Shown piece after piece: positions 17,463-25,286 of a stretch of DNA of 64,000 bases. Both the position numbers and the translations under genes were made by a program. The notes under the pieces are model-generated. The model was not told the origin of the DNA. It worked only from the letters and a program-made list of their open reading frames with translations, and searched no databases. Each line of letters begins with the position of its first letter. Position 1 is the first letter of the stretch. Source of the stretch: Acidobacteriota bacterium (GTDB lineage: Bacteria; Acidobacteriota; Terriglobia; Acidiferrales; UBA7541). Where the stretch lies: assembly GCA_013289855.1 (NCBI GenBank), contig JABCZD010000001.1:248001-312000 (forward strand), given 5' to 3'.

Positions 17463-17778
17463 TTGGGCGCTAAACGGGGTGGTTGGTGTGTACACCGGTG
17501 ACGCCCTGAAGGGCGTCGCTACAGAAGAGCCACCGTGTTTTGTTTGGCGGCTGGTATGGCCACGGTGGTGCTTTTTTGTAAGTGTTCATTGCAAAGGGGA
17601 TAAAGTCCTTTGTTTTGATACAGTTCGCAAGTGTTCATTCTAATAGGTTTAGACTTTTGTTTTTTGGTAGTTGGTCATAACGGAACTGAGGCTTTGAGCC
17701 GTTGGCTGCGGTGCTGGAAAACCCTCTCATGGCGCGCATTGCATTGTGTTTACTCCCTTCGTATGCTGTTGAACGAGC
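17463..17778. other. Intergenic region before nadE
   Basis: No gene supported. It holds one class D GTAG hairpin (17500-17522, stem GACGCCCT/AGGGCGTC) and AT-rich sequence (17580-17680) that may carry the nadE promoter; I do not see a consensus -35/-10 pair. Confidence 0.5.
17500..17522. repeat. GTAG hairpin element (class D)
   Basis: Reverse strand GTAGC + GACGCCCTTCAGGGCGTC, eight-base stem. Same architecture as the elements at 41319, 41829 and 42890, which lie inside phage genes. Confidence 0.75.
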
Positions 17779-19416
17779 ATGAAGATAGCCCTCGCGCAGT
17801 TTAATCCCACCATTGGCGATTTCTCTGGCAACGCGGCTTCCATTTTGAAACTGGCGGCAGAGGCGCAGGCGCGTGGCGCAGAGCTGGCGGTGTTTACGGA
17901 GCTTTGTCTATGCGGATATCCGCCGCAGGATTTGCTGGAACGCCCTTCCTTTGTGGACCGCAATCGCGACGAATTGCAAAAGTTGGCTAAGGCGCTGCCG
18001 CTGCCGTCGATTGTGGGCTACGCCGGCGCAGTAAAGAATGGCCGCGGAAAGTCGGTGGCTAACAAGGCGGCGCTGGTGCGCGATGGGGCCGTGGTGTTCG
18101 AGCAGAGCAAAATGCTGCTGCCAACGTACGACGTTTTCGATGAGTCGCGCTATTTTCACGCCGCGGAAAGCCAGTTCACATTTGCGTTTGGGCCGGAGAC
18201 GCTGGGCATCACGATCTGCGAAGACGCCTGGAACGACGTGGGATTTTGGCCCAAGCAGCTTTACGAACGCGACCCGATTACGGAAATCGTGGAAAAGGGA
18301 AGCAGCGTCATTATTAATATTTCTGCGTCGCCGTACAATTTGGACAAACGGGCGCTGCGGGTGGACATGTTGCGGTCGATCGCGTTGCGCCACCGGCGGC
18401 CGGTGGTCTACGTGAACCAATTCGGCGGAAACGATAGTTTAATTTTTGATGGCGCGAGCCTGGCGCTGACGGCGGAGGGGAAAATCGCCGCGCAAGGATT
18501 GGCGTTTGAGCAGGACCTGGTGCTGTTCGATACGGTTACGGGCAAGGGCGAAATTCACGAGCAGCCCAGCGAAGAGATTGCCTACGCGTATGCCGCACTG
18601 GTCACCGGAGCGCGGGATTACGTGCGCAAATGCGGCTTCAGCAAAGTGCTGATTGGCCTGAGCGGCGGGATTGACTCCGCGGTGGTGGCCGCGATTGCCG
18701 TGGATGCGCTGGGCGCGGAGAACGTTTTGGGCGTTTCGATGCCGGGGCCGTTCTCGTCGGAAGGCAGCAAGACGGACGCGCAGGCGGTGGCAAAGCATCT
18801 GGGGATTAAATGTTTGACGTTGGCGATCAGCGATGTGTTTGACGCGTATCGCAAGGCGCTGGCTCCGGCGTTTGGCGAGCGCGGGGCCGATGTTACCGAA
18901 GAAAATTTGCAGGCGCGCGTGCGTGGGAATTATTTGATGGCGCTATCGAATAAATTTGGCTCCATGGTGCTCAGCACGGGAAATAAATCCGAGTTGGCGG
19001 TAGGTTACTGCACATTGTACGGCGATATGGCCGGCGGGCTGGCGGTGATTTCCGACGTGCCGAAGCAGATGGTTTATGAGTTGGCGCGGTGGATTAATCG
19101 GGAGAGGGAAGTCATCCCTCAGGCGACAATCGACAAGCCGCCTTCGGCGGAACTGCGTCCCAATCAAAAGGATGAGGACAGCCTGCCTCCCTATCCGGTG
19201 CTGGATTGTGTGCTAAAGGCCTATATCGAGGATTTGCTGTGCCCGGAGCAGATTGCCGAGAAATATGGATTTGAGTTGAAACTGGTACGCGACATTGCCC
19301 TGCTGGTGGATCGCAATGAATATAAACGTAAGCAGGCGGCGCCCGGATTGAAGATTACTTCACGGGCGTTTGGGTTTGGGCGGCCGTTTCCGATTGCGCA
19401 GCGGTTTGTGCCGTAA
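17779..19416 (+). CDS. nadE: Glutamine-dependent NAD+ synthetase
   Basis: Converts deamido-NAD to NAD using glutamine. The N-terminal nitrilase-type glutaminase domain (about 1-260) shows the Glu-Lys-Cys triad in FTELCLCGYP, EQSKMLLPTYDVFDE and GITICEDAWND. The C-terminal synthetase domain has the pyrophosphate loop GLSGGIDSAV and FSSEGSKTDAQ, STGNKSELAVGYCTLYGDMAGG motifs. 545 residues is the normal length of the two-domain enzyme. ATG 17779. Monocistronic as far as seen. Confidence 0.96.
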   Translation: MKIALAQFNPTIGDFSGNAASILKLAAEAQARGAELAVFTELCLCGYPPQDLLERPSFVDRNRDELQKLAKALPLPSIVGYAGAVKNGRGKSVANKAALVRDGAVVFEQSKMLLPTYDVFDESRYFHAAESQFTFAFGPETLGITICEDAWNDVGFWPKQLYERDPITEIVEKGSSVIINISASPYNLDKRALRVDMLRSIALRHRRPVVYVNQFGGNDSLIFDGASLALTAEGKIAAQGLAFEQDLVLFDTVTGKGEIHEQPSEEIAYAYAALVTGARDYVRKCGFSKVLIGLSGGIDSAVVAAIAVDALGAENVLGVSMPGPFSSEGSKTDAQAVAKHLGIKCLTLAISDVFDAYRKALAPAFGERGADVTEENLQARVRGNYLMALSNKFGSMVLSTGNKSELAVGYCTLYGDMAGGLAVISDVPKQMVYELARWINREREVIPQATIDKPPSAELRPNQKDEDSLPPYPVLDCVLKAYIEDLLCPEQIAEKYGFELKLVRDIALLVDRNEYKRKQAAPGLKITSRAFGFGRPFPIAQRFVP

Positions 19417-19479
19417 AACAAAGCTTTATCATAGAGTTCGCTGAGACACAGAGTTCACCAGAAGAACCGGAGGGAACGA

Positions 19480-20397
19480 GTGAAGGCATCCTTATATTGG
19501 GCTCGGGTCATGCTGGGCATAGCTCTGGCTCTCGGATTTATCGCGGGCGTTGCTGCCGCCCAACAAAGTGCGGCTCCGGCGCCTCCTAGTGTTACGTCCG
19601 GCGGCACGGCAAGCCAGATACAGAAGACCATCGAGACTTATTTACGGCACCTGTATGCGTTCGGGCCGGATGTCGAGGTGCATGTGAGCGAGCCTAAGGA
19701 TACGCCGGTAGCTGGGCTGCTGGTTTGCGACGTTAAAGTAAAGGTTGAGGGCAACGAAGAGACCGGCAAATTCTATGTGAGCAAGGATGGCAAATATCTG
19801 TTTCGCGGCGAGCTTTCGGATTTGACGAAAGATCCGCTGGCCGAGAATCGCGCAGCGATGCGGACCAAGAACGCGCCGTCGATGGGGGACAGCAAGGCTA
19901 CGATTACCGTTGTGGAATACTCGGATTTTGAATGTCCGGTGTGCCGCAGTCTGCATGACGTGATGCGCGGGATGCTTCCGAACTACCCGCAGGTGCGGTT
20001 GGTGTTCATGGACTACCCGCTGGAGCAGATCCACCCCTGGGCCCGGACCGCGGCGTTGGCCGGGCGGTGCGCCTACGACCAGAGCCCGCAGACGTTCTGG
20101 AAAATGTATGACCTGATCTACGACAACCAGGATTTGATCGCCGCCGGGAACGCCTACGAAAAAATGACCGACTACGCTGGCCAGGCGGGTCTCAACCTCG
20201 AGACGTTTAAGAGCTGCATGGCTGGGCCCGACGCAGCTGCGGCGGTGGACGCCAGCGTTGCAAATGGGCGCGAACTTGAGGTGGCCAGCACACCGACGAT
20301 TTTCGTGAATGGGCGGCGGATTGTTGGCGCGGACCCGCATGCGCTGGAGCAATACATTAAGTACGAATTGGCGCAGCAAAAGTCCACCGGGAAGTAA
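19480..20397 (+). CDS. Exported DsbA-like thioredoxin-fold protein
   Basis: A 305-residue secreted or anchored protein: hydrophobic signal (residues 8-28, VMLGIALALGFIAGVAAAQ), a small N-terminal domain (about 45-120) resembling a beta-sandwich seen ahead of acidobacterial DsbA domains, then a thioredoxin fold with YSDFECPVCRSLHD (active site CPVC). A cis-proline region STPTIFVNGRRI follows and fits DsbA/DsbG-like oxidoreductases. GTG 19480 is preceded by GGAGGGAACGA. Likely thiol oxidase or isomerase in the periplasm; proximity to the ccm cluster (4 kb) makes a link to cytochrome maturation possible but unproven. Confidence 0.88.
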   Translation: MKASLYWARVMLGIALALGFIAGVAAAQQSAAPAPPSVTSGGTASQIQKTIETYLRHLYAFGPDVEVHVSEPKDTPVAGLLVCDVKVKVEGNEETGKFYVSKDGKYLFRGELSDLTKDPLAENRAAMRTKNAPSMGDSKATITVVEYSDFECPVCRSLHDVMRGMLPNYPQVRLVFMDYPLEQIHPWARTAALAGRCAYDQSPQTFWKMYDLIYDNQDLIAAGNAYEKMTDYAGQAGLNLETFKSCMAGPDAAAAVDASVANGRELEVASTPTIFVNGRRIVGADPHALEQYIKYELAQQKSTGK

Positions 20398-20501
20398 TTT
20401 CAAAGCCACAGGATTGAACAAGAGAGAAGTGGTGGGCGAAGCCGAGAGGTAATCCACAGGGCTTCCACAGCGTGGATTCCCAGGCCCATTTCTTAGTTAA
20501 C

Positions 20502-20530
20502 ATAATATTACTTATCAGACGCCATGTCAA
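20502..20530 (-). promoter_or_regulatory. Consensus sigma70-type promoter reading towards dsbA-like gene
   Basis: On the minus strand TTGACA (20525-20530), a 17-base spacer and TATTAT (20502-20507). It points left, antisense to the 3' end of the DsbA-like gene. No minus-strand gene follows within 1.4 kb, so it would make an antisense or noncoding transcript. Confidence 0.6.
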
Positions 20531-20654
20531 GGACTTTCTTTGCTGGAACTGCTGGGCTGTGGATATTCGCTTTCTTTGACCTTGCTTCTCTCTTTGTTCG
20601 TCTCTCTTGCCGTTGCTTCTCTCTTGGGTTGATCCTTTTTTTGTTTTGTTTGTG

Positions 20655-20695
20655 AAGCTGGAGGCTGGCGCGGGGGGTGCGCCAGCCTCCAGCTT
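20655..20695. repeat. Perfect 17-bp hairpin element
   Basis: AAGCTGGAGGCTGGCGC and its exact reverse complement separated by seven bases. Unlike most hairpins in this window it lacks the GTAG foot. Confidence 0.75.
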
Positions 20696-20785
20696 TGGCG
20701 GGGCCCTGTGCGTTCCTTCGTGTGACAACCTTCTTGCGGCAACCTTCGCATGTCGCAAACGGTGCGGGGCGCTGCAGAAAAAGGC

Positions 20786-20810
20786 GACCGCCTCAGAAGG
20801 CGGCCGCTAC
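20786..20810. repeat. GTAG hairpin element (class C)
   Basis: Reverse strand GTAGCGGCCGCCTTCTGAGG continuing CGGTC. Same family as the copies at 30762 and 38255. Confidence 0.8.
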
Positions 20811-20837
20811 AACGAACAGTGTGCGATCGGTGTCGGT

Positions 20838-21524
20838 TCACCTACTGGTTTTGGCGGCGATGGCTCCGGCGGCGGCGCCTATGGCAAACCATTTTAGGGC
20901 GCGGGCGGTGCGTTTCCAGATGCTGCCGCCTTTTGCGGCGCGGATGGCATCGTCACGTGATTTCGTAAGCGTGGCGGTTTTGGATTTTTCGTCTGCCAGA
21001 TCGCTCTGGGAGGCGGATAGTTTGGCCTGGCAGGCTTTGCAGTCCAGCAGATAGTCGTAGAGAGGCTTTAGATCGGCGGCAGGGATTTTGGCATCGGGCG
21101 CCGTGGGGAGCTGGGCTGAGTTGGCTGATGTGCCTGGAATGCCTACCAGCGCTCCAGGTTGCGGGGGATTGCCGGGTGGCGAATTCCCTGCCGCGTTTGC
21201 AGTGACGGTTGCGGGTGAGGCTGGCGCGGGCTGCAGGGTTAGCGGCGCTGGCAACCCGATCTCCTGGGCGATGCCGGCGAGGAGTTGAGCTGGCGTGGTG
21301 GCGGCTTTCTTTTCTGCGGCGATGTTGGTGAGGACGTCGCTTAGTTTGGCGTCGCGGTCTTGCTGGCGGGTAGTGGCGGCCGCTAAGGCTTGGTTTGCGG
21401 CGGCTAGCTGGGTTTGGAGCTGGGCGCGGTCGGCGCGGGCTTCGCGCCAAGCTAGGATAATTGTGGCGGCTAGCAAGACGACGAGGGCCAGCTCGACTAG
21501 GCGAATGTAGAAGCGTGGGTTCAT
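20838..21524 (-). CDS. Prophage spanin-like / coiled-coil membrane protein
   Basis: Last gene of the prophage cassette (minus strand). 228 residues from ATG 21524, chosen because GAGG lies eight bases upstream; an extension to 21548 is possible. One N-terminal membrane helix (LVELALVVLLAATIILAW), then a long coiled coil with alternating Ala/Gln/Asp (RAQLQTQLAAANQALAAATTRQ), a Pro/Ala linker, a second helix with CKACQAKLSASQSDL and a C-terminal glycine-rich hydrophobic stretch. N-terminal anchor plus coiled coil and location near the lytic transglycosylase suggest an Rz-like inner spanin. Sequence does not prove it. Confidence 0.6.
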   Translation of the reverse strand: MNPRFYIRLVELALVVLLAATIILAWREARADRAQLQTQLAAANQALAAATTRQQDRDAKLSDVLTNIAAEKKAATTPAQLLAGIAQEIGLPAPLTLQPAPASPATVTANAAGNSPPGNPPQPGALVGIPGTSANSAQLPTAPDAKIPAADLKPLYDYLLDCKACQAKLSASQSDLADEKSKTATLTKSRDDAIRAAKGGSIWKRTARALKWFAIGAAAGAIAAKTSR

Positions 21525-21621
21525 GTAAGGCCTCAGTGCTTTGTGCAATTGGTGGCAATCGAGTCAATGATCGAGTGTTTGCGCGGTAGAGCCTCCCGGC
21601 AAACAGCCCGGCGCGGAAAAA

Positions 21622-21655
21622 GCCGCGGGGCTCAAACCCAAGCGCCCCGCGCTAC
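21622..21655. repeat. GTAG hairpin element (class E)
   Basis: Reverse strand GTAGCGCGGGGCGCTTGGGT then TTGAGCCCCGCGGC. Imperfect stem; close relatives at 37762 and 37903. Confidence 0.7.
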
Positions 21656-21699
21656 AGGTGCGCCGCAGATTCGATGGCGCCGATCAACCTTGCCGAGAT

Positions 21700-21724
21700 G
21701 GGGCGCAGCATGCTGCGCCCCTAC
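21700..21724. repeat. GTAG hairpin element (class F)
   Basis: Reverse strand GTAGGGGCGCAGCATGCTGC continuing GCCCC: a GTAG foot and ten-base palindromic stem. Related to the element at 38921. Confidence 0.75.
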
Positions 21725-21788
21725 AACTTCTTCGCAGGCGGTGAGAGGGCACGGACTTGTGCGTGGGGATTTCGCGCTCTTGCGCTTG

Positions 21789-22010
21789 CTAGATGGTGAC
21801 CGTGATGGTCATGGTGTCGGCGTCGGTCTGCGTCACTACTGGGTGCACTGAGGAGGCTCTTCCGGCGATCGCGGAGACCGCGGAGGCTAGAGCGGTGCGC
21901 GGCGTTGGGTCTCCGGCGCGGCCGGTGGCTTCGAGTTGAAAGACGGCGGTTAGGGTGACGGTGCCGGAGGAGATTTCGTTCCAACTTGCGTTGTGGGTGA
22001 GGAGCGGCAT
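21789..22010 (-). CDS. Small prophage structural-type protein
   Basis: 73 residues, MPLLTHNAS... to ...MTITVTI. Beta-rich, threonine/valine-rich, no membrane segment. It shares start (MPL), overall size and the C-terminal ITVTI with the next gene upstream (22079-22288), so the two are tandem paralogues. AAAGGAAA upstream of the ATG is a good SD. Function unknown; position between tail/lysis genes suggests a minor virion protein. Confidence 0.6.
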   Translation of the reverse strand: MPLLTHNASWNEISSGTVTLTAVFQLEATGRAGDPTPRTALASAVSAIAGRASSVHPVVTQTDADTMTITVTI

Positions 22011-22078
22011 TTTTTGTTTTTCCTTTTTTTAGTTTTTGCGGTGCGATGGAGTTTGATTGAGCCGAGCTGAATTGGGGC

Positions 22079-22288
22079 CTAGATTGTTACGGTGATCAGC
22101 ATTGTGGCTGGATCTGGATTGGTAACGGTGATGGTGGCGCTGGACTTTCTTGCGGTGACGGCGGTGGTCAGCGCGGTGATGGAGGGGGTGGCTTGCTGGT
22201 CTTGGGCGTCGCAGGTGAAGGAGGCGGTTAGGGTGATGGGGTCGACCGGGGTTCCGTCGATTAGTGCGGTTGATGTTGTTAGTGGCAT
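22079..22288 (-). CDS. Small prophage structural-type protein, paralogue of 21789-22010
   Basis: 69 residues from ATG 22288 (MPLTTSTALIDGTPVDPITL to ATMLITVTI). AAAGGATTC upstream is a plausible SD; the in-frame extension to 22435 is arginine-rich and unlike phage protein, so I reject it. Beta-rich like its paralogue. Unknown function. Confidence 0.6.
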   Translation of the reverse strand: MPLTTSTALIDGTPVDPITLTASFTCDAQDQQATPSITALTTAVTARKSSATITVTNPDPATMLITVTI

Positions 22289-22463
22289 GGAGAATCCTTT
22301 CTTTTTCTTGATGGATGGGGATTGTCGAGTTTTTTTATTTGGGCCTAGAGAGAACGACGACGGCAAAAGATAGCGGCAATGAACGTCAACGGAAAAACCG
22401 CAACGAAGACGAATGCTCGGACGAAACGGAAACATAGGGACGGCTAGCGGGGACGGCTGCTAG

Positions 22464-22487
22464 GCCGGACTGAAGTCCGGCACCTAC
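22464..22487. repeat. GTAG hairpin element (class B variant)
   Basis: Reverse strand GTAGGTGCCGGACTTCAGTC continuing CGGC; one-base variant of the copies at 15298 and 15858. Confidence 0.75.
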
Positions 22488-22510
22488 ACAGGCCAAGTCA
22501 AAAGCAACGT

Positions 22511-22526
22511 CGAAGGCGGCCGCTAC
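22511..22526. repeat. Half class C GTAG element supplying a stop codon
   Basis: Reverse strand GTAGCGGCCGCCTTCG. The TAG of its GTAG foot (22523-22525) is the stop codon of the lytic transglycosylase gene. Confidence 0.6.
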
Positions 22527-22966
22527 AGGTAGTGGGCGCGGCGGGCTAGGACTTGGACGGGATAGGCGAGGTTGGCGCCGCCGTTCCAGGCTAGTAAGGC
22601 GCGCGTGGTGTCTCCGCTTACGGCATCGAATTTTCTGCGCAGGACTTTGCAGCCGATGGCCAGGCCTTGCGCGGGATCGCACAGGGAGGAAAGGAACGGG
22701 GCATCGCAGCCCGCTTCGCGGGCTACCTGGCCCATGACCTGCATAAGTCCCCAAGAGAATCCGCGGGCGTAGGCTTCGCTCGCGGTGACCTTATTATTTG
22801 TATATAAGGACGCGACATATTTGGCGAAGAACGCGGGCTCGTAACGCATGGCCCAGGTGTTCCAGGCGGACTCTTGCTCGACGACAGCGCAGACGAGAGC
22901 TGGATCGAGCGCGTAGGAGATGGCGCTGCGTTTGGCCAGCGCGAGGATGTCTGGTGCTAAGCTCAT
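22523..22966 (-). CDS. Prophage lytic transglycosylase (SLT-like)
   Basis: 147 residues from ATG 22966, which overlaps the stop of the upstream gene (ATGA). A goose-lysozyme/SLT-type fold is indicated by ISYALDPALVCAVVEQESAWN with catalytic Glu32 in the ES motif, YARGFSWGLMQVMG (the GLMQ motif), and LLAWNGGANLAYPVQVLARR (the AYN-like motif near the end). Cleaves peptidoglycan at lysis or during DNA entry. Position beside the spanin-like gene favours a role in lysis. The stop codon lies in a GTAG repeat. Confidence 0.85.
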   Translation of the reverse strand: MSLAPDILALAKRSAISYALDPALVCAVVEQESAWNTWAMRYEPAFFAKYVASLYTNNKVTASEAYARGFSWGLMQVMGQVAREAGCDAPFLSSLCDPAQGLAIGCKVLRRKFDAVSGDTTRALLAWNGGANLAYPVQVLARRAHYL

Positions 22967-23220
22967 GACCTGCGACGGCTTCCGTTGGCGCCGTGTAAAT
23001 CGACGAAGCGCACTGCGGGAGCTGCGCGGACGGTAATTCCCTGCTGCTCGCAGATGCTTTGTAGCGCGCCGTAGATGTGCGGGATGTGGATGAGCGCGAG
23101 GTCGCGGATGAAGGCGCGATTGATTTCGTCGTCGCGCATGCGGCGGTGCAGCCAGCGCAGAAACAATACGAACTGTACGGCCGCGGTTGCCACGGCGGTG
23201 AACATGCCGATCCAATGCAT
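22963..23220 (-). CDS. Small membrane protein coupled to lytic transglycosylase (holin-like)
   Basis: 85 residues; an N-terminal membrane helix (IGMFTAVATAAVQFVLFLRWLHRRM) followed by a soluble helical part (DDEINRAFIRDLALIHIPHIYGAL). Its stop overlaps the ATG of the transglycosylase gene, so both are translated together. A holin-type or phage superinfection role is possible, but only one membrane helix is seen and no family is recognised. Confidence 0.6.
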   Translation of the reverse strand: MHWIGMFTAVATAAVQFVLFLRWLHRRMRDDEINRAFIRDLALIHIPHIYGALQSICEQQGITVRAAPAVRFVDLHGANGSRRRS

Positions 23221-23338
23221 GTGAGGCCTCGCGATTCTGTGGTGCGGGCAATACGTGCGGGCAATATCCGTGACGCTGTGCTACGCGCGGCGCGCGCGCG
23301 TACCGATACGCGTAATTTGCGATGCGGGCTGCGCTGCT

Positions 23339-23363
23339 GCACAGGCAGGAGTGCCTGTGCTAC
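23339..23363. repeat. GTAG hairpin element (class A)
   Basis: Reverse strand GTAGCACAGGCACTCCTGCC continuing TGTGC. Lies ten bases after the stop of the gene at 23373. Confidence 0.85.
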
Positions 23364-23372
23364 CAAAGCGTT

Positions 23373-23933
23373 TTACAAAATGGCGCCGGCTAGTGCGCCG
23401 AGGGTTCCGCCTGCGGAAGAAGCCAGCGAGGGGAAGAAACCGGTGCTGCGCGAGGAGTTGGCGGCGGTGTTGAGCAGTTGCGATGGGATGCCGAGAGTGC
23501 GGCCGAGCAGGTTGCTGTCGACGCCATAGACGCCGGAAAGGCCTTGCAGCGCGGCCATTTGGCGGTTGAAGGCGGTGTTGTCAAAATTAAATTGATTTTG
23601 CGCGGCTTGGTTGCCCACGGCGATGCCCTTCTGGCGGGCGAGTTCGTCGGTGAGGTCCGAGAAGCCCGCGGAATTATTTGTGGCGGCCACGCGATTTTGC
23701 GCGGATTGCTGGAGCGAATCGAAGGCGCTGGCTAACGCGCCTTGGGATTGTCCGGTGACCGCGGCTTGATCGGCGGAGCTTAGGCCAGGATTGGCAAGGA
23801 TGCTTTGGTATTGCGAATTTAGCGTGTTGCCGGTTTGCTGCTGCTGATTTAGGAATTGCTGATTTAGGGCATTGGTGTTGGCTAGCTGCTGATCGGTGAG
23901 CTGCAGGGTTTGTTGCTGTGCGCCTCGTCCCAT
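23373..23933 (-). CDS. Prophage glutamine/asparagine-rich virion protein
   Basis: 186 residues, extremely rich in Gln, Asn, Ala and Ser (QQQTLQLTDQQLANTNALNQ and onward), predicted helical, with a hydrophobic glycine/alanine C-terminus (SAGGTLGALAGAIL). Such composition is seen in DNA-ejection or internal proteins of podovirus-type phages. No recognised domain. ATG 23933; upstream AGGAGAAC is a clear SD. Confidence 0.65.
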   Translation of the reverse strand: MGRGAQQQTLQLTDQQLANTNALNQQFLNQQQQTGNTLNSQYQSILANPGLSSADQAAVTGQSQGALASAFDSLQQSAQNRVAATNNSAGFSDLTDELARQKGIAVGNQAAQNQFNFDNTAFNRQMAALQGLSGVYGVDSNLLGRTLGIPSQLLNTAANSSRSTGFFPSLASSAGGTLGALAGAIL

Positions 23934-23981
23934 GGGTTGTTCTCCTGAAAAATTTGTTTTTGTTGCAGAAATCGATGCAGA

Positions 23982-24485
23982 TTATTTGTCGCTCGGATTG
24001 CTCGTTAATTTTTTGCAGTACGGGGTCCAAGTGTCGTCGCGGATCCAGCCTAATTGCTGGATGCGCTTGCCGAAGGTCTTGGCGATCGGCGGCGGAAGCC
24101 ACGCGTGGACGTCTTCGAGGCCGCGGCGCCAGGCGTCGCGTTCGGCGGCGGCGTGGAGGGTGAGCAGCGCCCGCCAGCGGTCGTGTGGGGTGCCGGCTTT
24201 GGGATCGAGGAGCAAGTAAGCTTCGGCCGTGAGGCGCAGGAATACTGCGCCGAGAATCCGATCGCTTCCCTGCTCCGGCGCGACGCCGATAGAGAGGTGC
24301 ATCCCGCCGGACTCGCAGGATGGAGCAGGATTGGCGTTTCCTGATTTTGGCGCGTCGGCGGTTAACACGATTTTTGTTACGAATAGCGGGGCGCGCAGAT
24401 CTGGTAACGCGTAGTCGAAGCCTTGCGCGGCGTGGATGGCGCGCAGGGCTTGCAGATCGGTTTCATGATATTCGCGGATGGGCAT
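23982..24485 (-). CDS. GNAT-like acyltransferase in prophage
   Basis: 167 residues from ATG 24485 (MPIREYHETDLQALRAIHAAQGFDYALPDL). The start IREYHETDLQALRAIH and the later ILGAVFLRLTAEAYLLLDP / LHAAAERDAWRRGLEDVHAWL fit the GNAT fold, though the pyrophosphate-binding Q/RxxGxG/A is not clear. Similar proteins occur in tail regions of phages. Everything upstream of 24485 in the frame is a pair of GTGG hairpin elements, which supports this start and shows the element inserted in front of the gene. Confidence 0.6.
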   Translation of the reverse strand: MPIREYHETDLQALRAIHAAQGFDYALPDLRAPLFVTKIVLTADAPKSGNANPAPSCESGGMHLSIGVAPEQGSDRILGAVFLRLTAEAYLLLDPKAGTPHDRWRALLTLHAAAERDAWRRGLEDVHAWLPPPIAKTFGKRIQQLGWIRDDTWTPYCKKLTSNPSDK

Positions 24486-24489
24486 TTTT

Positions 24490-24570
24490 GTGGCACAGGC
24501 TTCAGCCTGTGCGGTGTACATTTTTTGTTTTTGCGGAACGAAAAGGCGCACAGGCTGAAGCCTGTGCCAC
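24490..24570. repeat. Inverted pair of GTGG hairpin elements (class A variant)
   Basis: GTGGCACAGGCTTCAGCCTG... (24490-24512) and its inverse (24548-24570) with a 35-base T-rich spacer. The foot is GTGG, not GTAG. Located between the gene at 24602 and the GNAT-like start. Confidence 0.8.
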
Positions 24571-24601
24571 TCGAATCTCACTTGCAGAAAACCCGAGATG
24601 A

Positions 24602-25144
24602 TTAGAGTACGGTGGGACGGGTGATACGGGCGCCGGTGTTGATGCCGAAGCCGTTGCCGCCGCGGAGTAAACCGTTGGGTAGGGTGCCGCTGCCGGTTGA
24701 CGGCAGTGGCGTTGGTCCGGTGGTGCCACCGCCGACTACGGCTGTGGGCGGCGAACCGAAACTGATCGGGGCCGAGGGCGTCGAGCCGATGTATTGCGAA
24801 TAGGCGCGCCAGTAGAGCGTCTGATTGCCAAGTTGCGTGTAGAGATTTCGCGTGGCGCCCATGAAGTATACGCGCGGGGTGTTGAATGATGGCGCGGTGT
24901 CGGACTCCGCGAAATAGAAAAGGCCGGGGCGCGACGCGGACGGGTCGGTGATGGAGATGTCGAACCAGCCGTTTGCTGCCTGGACCGTCACGGAGGCGAT
25001 CGGAGATGGCGCGGGCGAGGGCGTGCTGGAGTCGACGCCGGCGCTTTGGCTGGTGGCGTTCACGGCGGCCACAATTTTCGTGAGTGTTTCGTAGAGGTAC
25101 GGGTCGCGGTCTTTTAGTGGAGCGATTTGGGCTACGGTTAGCAT
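24602..25144 (-). CDS. Prophage tail/virion protein
   Basis: 180 residues. A short N-terminal helix (RDPYLYETLTKIVAAVNA), then a fibronectin-like beta segment (GWFDISITDPSASRPGLFYF to LYTQLGNQTLYWRAYSQYIG) and a glycine-rich C-terminus (NGLLRGGNGFGINTG). This fits a small baseplate/tail fibre-associated protein. No catalytic motif. ATG 25144. It lies between the cargo block at 25.3-26.5 kb and the GNAT-like gene. Confidence 0.65.
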   Translation of the reverse strand: MLTVAQIAPLKDRDPYLYETLTKIVAAVNATSQSAGVDSSTPSPAPSPIASVTVQAANGWFDISITDPSASRPGLFYFAESDTAPSFNTPRVYFMGATRNLYTQLGNQTLYWRAYSQYIGSTPSAPISFGSPPTAVVGGGTTGPTPLPSTGSGTLPNGLLRGGNGFGINTGARITRPTVL

Positions 25145-25286
25145 AATTTCGGTGAGGTTCTGCGCCTGTGTTGTTAGTGCAACAAAATTCCGGCGCGGCT
25201 CACGGTCTTTGCGGAGTTCAAGGACGTCGAGCAGAACCTTACGTAAGTGTGGTCAGTTTGAAATCAAAACACGACAGTTGCTAGTT

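Larger units (their letters stand above)
20398..20837. other. Junction between host genes and prophage
   Basis: No protein gene supported. It contains a consensus-like minus-strand promoter (20502-20530), a 17-bp perfect hairpin (20655-20695) and a class C GTAG element (20786-20810). The left prophage edge should lie here or just inside; I could not identify an attachment core. Confidence 0.5.
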
